Shown here one piece after another: positions 60,900 to 64,000 of a stretch of DNA of 64,000 bases; position 1 is the first letter of the stretch, and every line of letters begins with the position of its first letter. The translations under genes and the position numbers were made by a program. The notes beneath the pieces were generated by a model, which saw only the letters and a list, made by a program, of their open reading frames with translations, was not told the origin of the DNA and did not search any database. This stretch comes from Eubacteriales bacterium (GTDB taxonomy: Bacteria; Bacillota; Clostridia; Lachnospirales; Lachnospiraceae): the NCBI GenBank assembly GCA_030536995.1, contig JAUNOY010000011.1, forward strand, positions 18,696 to 82,695, written 5' to 3'.

Positions 60900-61290
60900 A
60901 AAAGGCTGTTGTGATATTTTGCCGCCTTGCTCATGCGATTTATCAGACGGAGTATGGTTCAATGTACGATAAAGCAGCGAAAACTATACAGGTATCCTTA
61001 AATTTCTGGAGATTCTGTTTTCATCAACAAGAGCAGGTAAAGACAAAAGCAGGATACTGGAAGAAGAATTTGATATTAAAATGAGTGAAGAACTGGAGAA
61101 AGAGGTGCTTGATATGTGTAATCTTAGTCAGGGTGTAAGAGCCGAAGGTCGTACAGAAGGGAAACTTCTTATGCTTTTTGATTTGGTAAGAGACGGTTCT
61201 CTGACTATCGAGAAAGCAGCAGAAAAAGCAAACATGACTGTCGAACAGTTCAAGACAGCATTGGAAAAGATAGCTCTGTCGGCTATATAA
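60900..61290 (+). pseudogene. remnant of an Rpn-type PD-(D/E)XK transposase/nuclease
   Basis: A fragment RLAHAIYQTEYGSMYDKAAK (near 60925-60985) recalls the early part of Rpn-family recombination-promoting nucleases, followed by a frame change. The C-terminal part is open from about 61029 (RILEEEFDIKMSEELEKEV, MCNLSQGVRAEGRTEGK, ending EKIALSAI). The nuclease active-site region between is missing. ATG 61081 lies in frame but is unlikely to make a working protein. Confidence 0.7.
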
Positions 61291-61294
61291 AACC

Positions 61295-61339
61295 AAGACC
61301 ACACAAGGATGGCAGAACGCCTGATTTGTGTGGTCTTTT
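61295..61339 (+). terminator. terminator after the Rpn remnant
   Basis: AAGACCACACAA pairs with TTGTGTGGTCTT, followed by TTAA. Confidence 0.8.
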
Positions 61340-61400
61340 AATTCAAGTCGAATACACGTGAGACTTGGCGCGCGATTCTGGTCAGCATTAGCTGACACAT

Positions 61401-61847
61401 TTATATACGCGTCTGCCTTGACGACCATCTTTTTATCATACGATAGATGATTGTAGTGAATGTGATTCCGGCAGACATACTCGCTGCAAACAAAAGGGTA
61501 TAACTGCTTTCTTTTGAAAAACGCACCCAGTCTCTTTCCATGAGGCTACTCATAGCGCGGTAAAGCCCTGCTCCCGGAATAAGAGGAATTGCGGCGGATA
61601 CAAGAAAAACCGTAACCGGCGTTTTGTGTACACGAGCCATACATTCTGCATAAAGAGTCAGCAGTACAGAGGCCGTAAATCCGCAGAAATACGGGTTATT
61701 GTCAATATATCCCGCCCCAAGGTACACGCCCCATGACAAAAGTCCGCCCAGAGCTGCAAAAACAAGCTTTTCACCTCTGATATTGAACAGCACTGCAAAC
61801 CCCAGAGAACCGAGAAATGCTGCAAATAATTGAATGATTTCCTGCAT
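61401..61847 (-). CDS. threonine/serine exporter, small subunit (ThrE_2)
   Basis: 148 residues with four to five membrane helices (IQLFAAFLGSLGFAVLF, GFTASVLLTLYAECMAR, TVFLVSAAIPLIPGAGLYRA). PLIPGAGLY is the DUF3815/ThrE_2 signature. It works with the larger protein encoded just upstream; together they match one full-length ThrE exporter of Corynebacterium. Gap of 24 bases. Confidence 0.88.
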   Translation of the reverse strand: MQEIIQLFAAFLGSLGFAVLFNIRGEKLVFAALGGLLSWGVYLGAGYIDNNPYFCGFTASVLLTLYAECMARVHKTPVTVFLVSAAIPLIPGAGLYRAMSSLMERDWVRFSKESSYTLLFAASMSAGITFTTIIYRMIKRWSSRQTRI

Positions 61848-61871
61848 AATTTTTCTCCCAAATCCAGATTT

Positions 61872-62627
61872 TCAGAACAAAAAATTCGAAACTGCAAATC
61901 CCAGCGCAATAATAACTGCAAGCAGAATCGACTCCATAAACCTTATCAGTCCTGTAATCGTATCTCCCGAAAACATATCTCTCAGCGCATTGGTAAGCGC
62001 AAGTCCCGGAATAAAAAGCATAATATTTCCTATACTAATCAAATCCACATGATTTCCAAGCCCTGCCTGAACTGCCAGATTCGCCAGAAATCCTCCTGCT
62101 GTAGAACAGATCAACGCCGTAATAAGCCCATTTACCGCACCCTTTTTCACAAAAGCCTCCAGGAATTTCAATAATACACCAATTACAGCAGAAACAGCCA
62201 TATCCTTCCAGTCACCTCCAAAGAACACAGAAAACGAACCTGAAACCAGTCCGTAAATCAGAAGCTGCATTCCGAAGGAATAGCGCGGACCATTTATGAT
62301 TTCAGCCAGATCCGCCTTTATTTCCGAAGGTTCCGGACACAGGGCGCATATCTTTCTGGAAAGCTGATTCAGGCAGTCAAGCTTATGAAGATCATTCGCC
62401 ATACCGGACACTCTCCTTGTCTGAGTGCAGGCTCCGAATTCCTCCCCGTACATGGTCGTAACAATACTTGATGTAATGGAAAAAACATCTACGCGTTCTG
62501 CGCCATAAGCCTTACAGATTCGACAGATTGTATCCTCTACTCTGCCAACCTCCGCCCCGCTTATGAGAAGCTGTTCTCCAATAGACATAGCGCAATATAA
62601 ATACTGCTCTGCTTCCTCCCTGTTCAT
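61872..62627 (-). CDS. threonine/serine exporter, large subunit (ThrE, DUF1212)
   Basis: 251 residues. A soluble N-terminal region (~1-110) with GAEVGRVEDTICRICKAYGA and VFSITSSI, conserved in DUF1212 proteins and proposed to be peptidase-like, then five membrane helices with IMLFIPGLALTNALRDMFSG near the end. It exports small amino acids with its partner. Minus strand, divergent from the Fur-family gene. Confidence 0.9.
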   Translation of the reverse strand: MNREEAEQYLYCAMSIGEQLLISGAEVGRVEDTICRICKAYGAERVDVFSITSSIVTTMYGEEFGACTQTRRVSGMANDLHKLDCLNQLSRKICALCPEPSEIKADLAEIINGPRYSFGMQLLIYGLVSGSFSVFFGGDWKDMAVSAVIGVLLKFLEAFVKKGAVNGLITALICSTAGGFLANLAVQAGLGNHVDLISIGNIMLFIPGLALTNALRDMFSGDTITGLIRFMESILLAVIIALGFAVSNFLF

Positions 62628-62774
62628 ACTTTTATCCTCCCGAATTTACTATGAAACAATTTTATCTTATTTATAATAAATCCGCAAGCACAGGAAAACA
62701 TACCTCGCAAAATAGCGCTATGTAAACAGCAACTACCTCTCACTTATTTACTTTTAAAATTCCTCCCGAAAATA

Positions 62775-62830
62775 CTTGACAATTATTATCAAGTATTTTA
62801 TAATGCAGATATCAGTAATGATTATCATTA
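62775..62830 (+). promoter_or_regulatory. perR promoter with two Fur/PerR-type boxes
   Basis: TTGACA (62776-62781) and TATAAT (62799-62804), 17-base spacer. The palindrome around TTGACAATTATTATCAA covers the -35 and spacer, and the perfect TAATGAT-T-ATCATTA (62816-62830) lies downstream of the start point. Both have the 7-1-7 form of Fur-family operators, so the gene should repress itself. Confidence 0.8.
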
Positions 62831-62851
62831 TTATGCAGAAGGGAGGTAACC

Positions 62852-63265
62852 ATGGCAACACTGAAATACAGCCGCCAGCGAGAATCAATCAAAGAATTTC
62901 TTTCCACAAGAAACGATCATCCTACTGCGGACGTAATTTACGAGAATATGAAGCTTATCTATCCCAATATCAGTCTTGGCACGGTATACCGAAATTTGTC
63001 CCTGCTTACTGATATCGGCGAGATTAAGAAGCTTTCATCCTTTGCAGGCGCCGATCGCTACGATGGAAGAACTGCACGACACAGCCACTTCATGTGTACA
63101 AAGTGCAATCGAATTATTGATTTGGACAGCAAGAAAATTGATCATATTATGGAAACTGCCGGAGAGAATTTCCATGGAGAGATTTCTGATTACAGCGCCA
63201 GATTTTATGGACTCTGTGAAGATTGCTCCAAAGGAACCCCGGATAATACAGACACAAAAAATTAA
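62852..63265 (+). CDS. perR: Fur-family repressor, PerR-like
   Basis: 137 residues. N-terminal winged helix (~10-80; LGTVYRNLSLLTDIGEI is the recognition helix), and a C-terminal metal domain with the structural Zn pairs CTKC and CEDC and the regulatory ligands in TARHSHFMC. The position beside a peroxide-reducing rubrerythrin favours PerR over Fur or Zur. AAGGGAGG precedes the ATG. Confidence 0.9.
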   Translation: MATLKYSRQRESIKEFLSTRNDHPTADVIYENMKLIYPNISLGTVYRNLSLLTDIGEIKKLSSFAGADRYDGRTARHSHFMCTKCNRIIDLDSKKIDHIMETAGENFHGEISDYSARFYGLCEDCSKGTPDNTDTKN

Positions 63266-63276
63266 CAATTTTGTAC

Positions 63277-63327
63277 TTGACAAGTCCAGATTAATATGCT
63301 AAATTTAAAACAGTAATAATTACTGTT
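63277..63327 (+). promoter_or_regulatory. rubrerythrin promoter with PerR box
   Basis: TTGACA (63277-63282) and TAAATT (63300-63305), 17-base spacer. The perfect palindrome ACAGTAAT-A-ATTACTGT (63310-63326) lies just downstream. Confidence 0.8.
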
Positions 63328-63385
63328 ATCAAAAAGAAACAATTAAAAAATAAAATTATCAAAAAATGAAAAGGAGATTACAATT

Positions 63386-63928
63386 ATGGCAAAATGGGTA
63401 TGTAGTGTATGTGGATACGTTCATGAAGGAGATGCAGCACCGGAGGCATGTCCAATCTGTAAAGCACCAGCAGACAAATTTACAAAACAGGATTCTGAAA
63501 TGTCTTGGGCAGCTGAGCACGTTGTAGGTGTAGCTCAGGGCGTTAGCGAAGACATTCTTGCAGACTTAAGAGCAAACTTCGAAGGCGAATGTTCAGAAGT
63601 TGGTATGTATCTTGCAATGGCAAGAGTAGCTCACAGAGAAGGATACCCGGAAATCGGTTTATACTGGGAAAAAGCTGCTTACGAAGAAGCAGAGCATGCT
63701 GCTAAATTCGCTGAATTATTAGGCGAAGTTGTTACAGACAGCACAAAGAAAAACCTTGAAATGCGTGTAGCAGCAGAGAACGGCGCAACAGCAGGTAAAT
63801 TCGACCTTGCTAAACGTGCTAAAGCAGCTAACCTTGACGCTATCCATGACACAGTTCATGAAATGGCAAGAGACGAAGCTCGTCACGGTAAAGCATTCAA
63901 AGGCTTACTTGAAAGATACTTCGGTTAA
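63386..63928 (+). CDS. reverse rubrerythrin
   Basis: 180 residues. A rubredoxin domain comes first (residues 1-37; CSVCGYVH and CPICKAP bind Fe), followed by a ferritin-like four-helix bundle with a di-iron site ([31 protein letters not shown]). This domain order is the reverse of classical rubrerythrin. Such proteins reduce H2O2 and O2 with electrons from NADH-dependent partners in Clostridia and are highly induced under PerR control. AAAAGGAG precedes the ATG. Confidence 0.94.
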   Translation: MAKWVCSVCGYVHEGDAAPEACPICKAPADKFTKQDSEMSWAAEHVVGVAQGVSEDILADLRANFEGECSEVGMYLAMARVAHREGYPEIGLYWEKAAYEEAEHAAKFAELLGEVVTDSTKKNLEMRVAAENGATAGKFDLAKRAKAANLDAIHDTVHEMARDEARHGKAFKGLLERYFG

Positions 63929-63949
63929 TTCTATAACCAAATAACAAAA

Positions 63950-63970
63950 GGGGCTGTGAAATAACAGCCT
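63950..63970 (+). terminator. terminator after rubrerythrin
   Basis: GGGCTGT-GAAATA-ACAGCCT; the U-run is poor, so the call is moderate. Confidence 0.55.
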
Positions 63971-64000
63971 CTACGGAAAAAGAGGACTTTTCGTTCAAAA

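Noticed and set aside
1-64000. CRISPR arrays, rRNA genes or an intact prophage
   Set aside because: No regularly spaced repeats, rRNA-like stretches or phage structural genes were found.

Overview
This window looks like chromosome from a Gram-positive gut anaerobe of the Lachnospiraceae (Blautia/Ruminococcus-like). The grounds are strong AGGAGG ribosome sites, perfect TTGACA/TATAAT promoters, a V-type ATPase operon ordered F-C-I-K-G-E-A-B-D, a PerR plus reverse-rubrerythrin pair, a two-gene ThrE exporter and the transposase families present. The genus is inferred from protein character, not from a marker gene.

Layout. (1) 1-1250: a radical SAM enzyme running off the left edge. (2) 1.5-10 kb: a decaying accessory region. 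Intact genes (XRE regulator, LacI regulator, GH13 alpha-glucosidase, GH43 xylosidase-type enzyme) sit among broken ones: a dinB start fused to an IS630 transposase tail, a sugar ABC operon collapsed to two ends, an IS110 start, an IS256 transposase with two internal deletions, and a frameshifted, internally deleted alkaline phosphatase. Most wrecks keep both ends and lack the middle. (3) 10.5-24 kb: housekeeping and ion transport: guaA, a nitroreductase, mgtE with a terminator in its leader, ktrB-ktrA next to kdpD-kdpE, tRNA-Lys and trmB. A regulatory module duplicated in tandem lies between guaA and a small gene. (4) 24.1-32.7 kb: a complete V-type ATPase operon. (5) 32.7-33.15 kb: an AT-rich gap with four perfect DnaA boxes. 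(6) 33.3-41 kb: NlpC/P60 hydrolase, trxB, a DUF885-type peptidase, a MarR regulator divergent from capA, tatD and moaC-moaB/mogA. (7) 41.1-43.6 kb: three uncharacterised genes. (8) 43.7-48.6 kb: a P-type cation ATPase behind a yybP-ykoY (manganese) riboswitch, then metG. (9) 48.9-55.1 kb: an AT-rich minus-strand island of secreted proteins with a three-permease ABC system. (10) 55.2-60.9 kb: an antibiotic-response-like module (ATPase, response regulator, sensor kinase, and a convergent ATPase plus FtsX-type permease). (11) 60.9-64 kb: a dead Rpn-type transposase, the split ThrE exporter, PerR and reverse rubrerythrin.

How it works together. KdpDE probably controls the neighbouring Ktr potassium channel, because no kdpFABC is present and phased direct repeats precede ktrB. 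A MarR protein has twin CTTTG-N5-CAAAG sites covering both divergent promoters of itself and capA. A direct repeat CTTACA-N5-CTTACA lies before two secreted zinc-ribbon paralogues and before the large permease, which ties these genes to the local two-component system. The most novel candidates are the secreted-protein/ABC island with its regulator module, the duplicated leader module near guaA, and the DnaA-box cluster. All calls come from reading the sequence; no database search was run.
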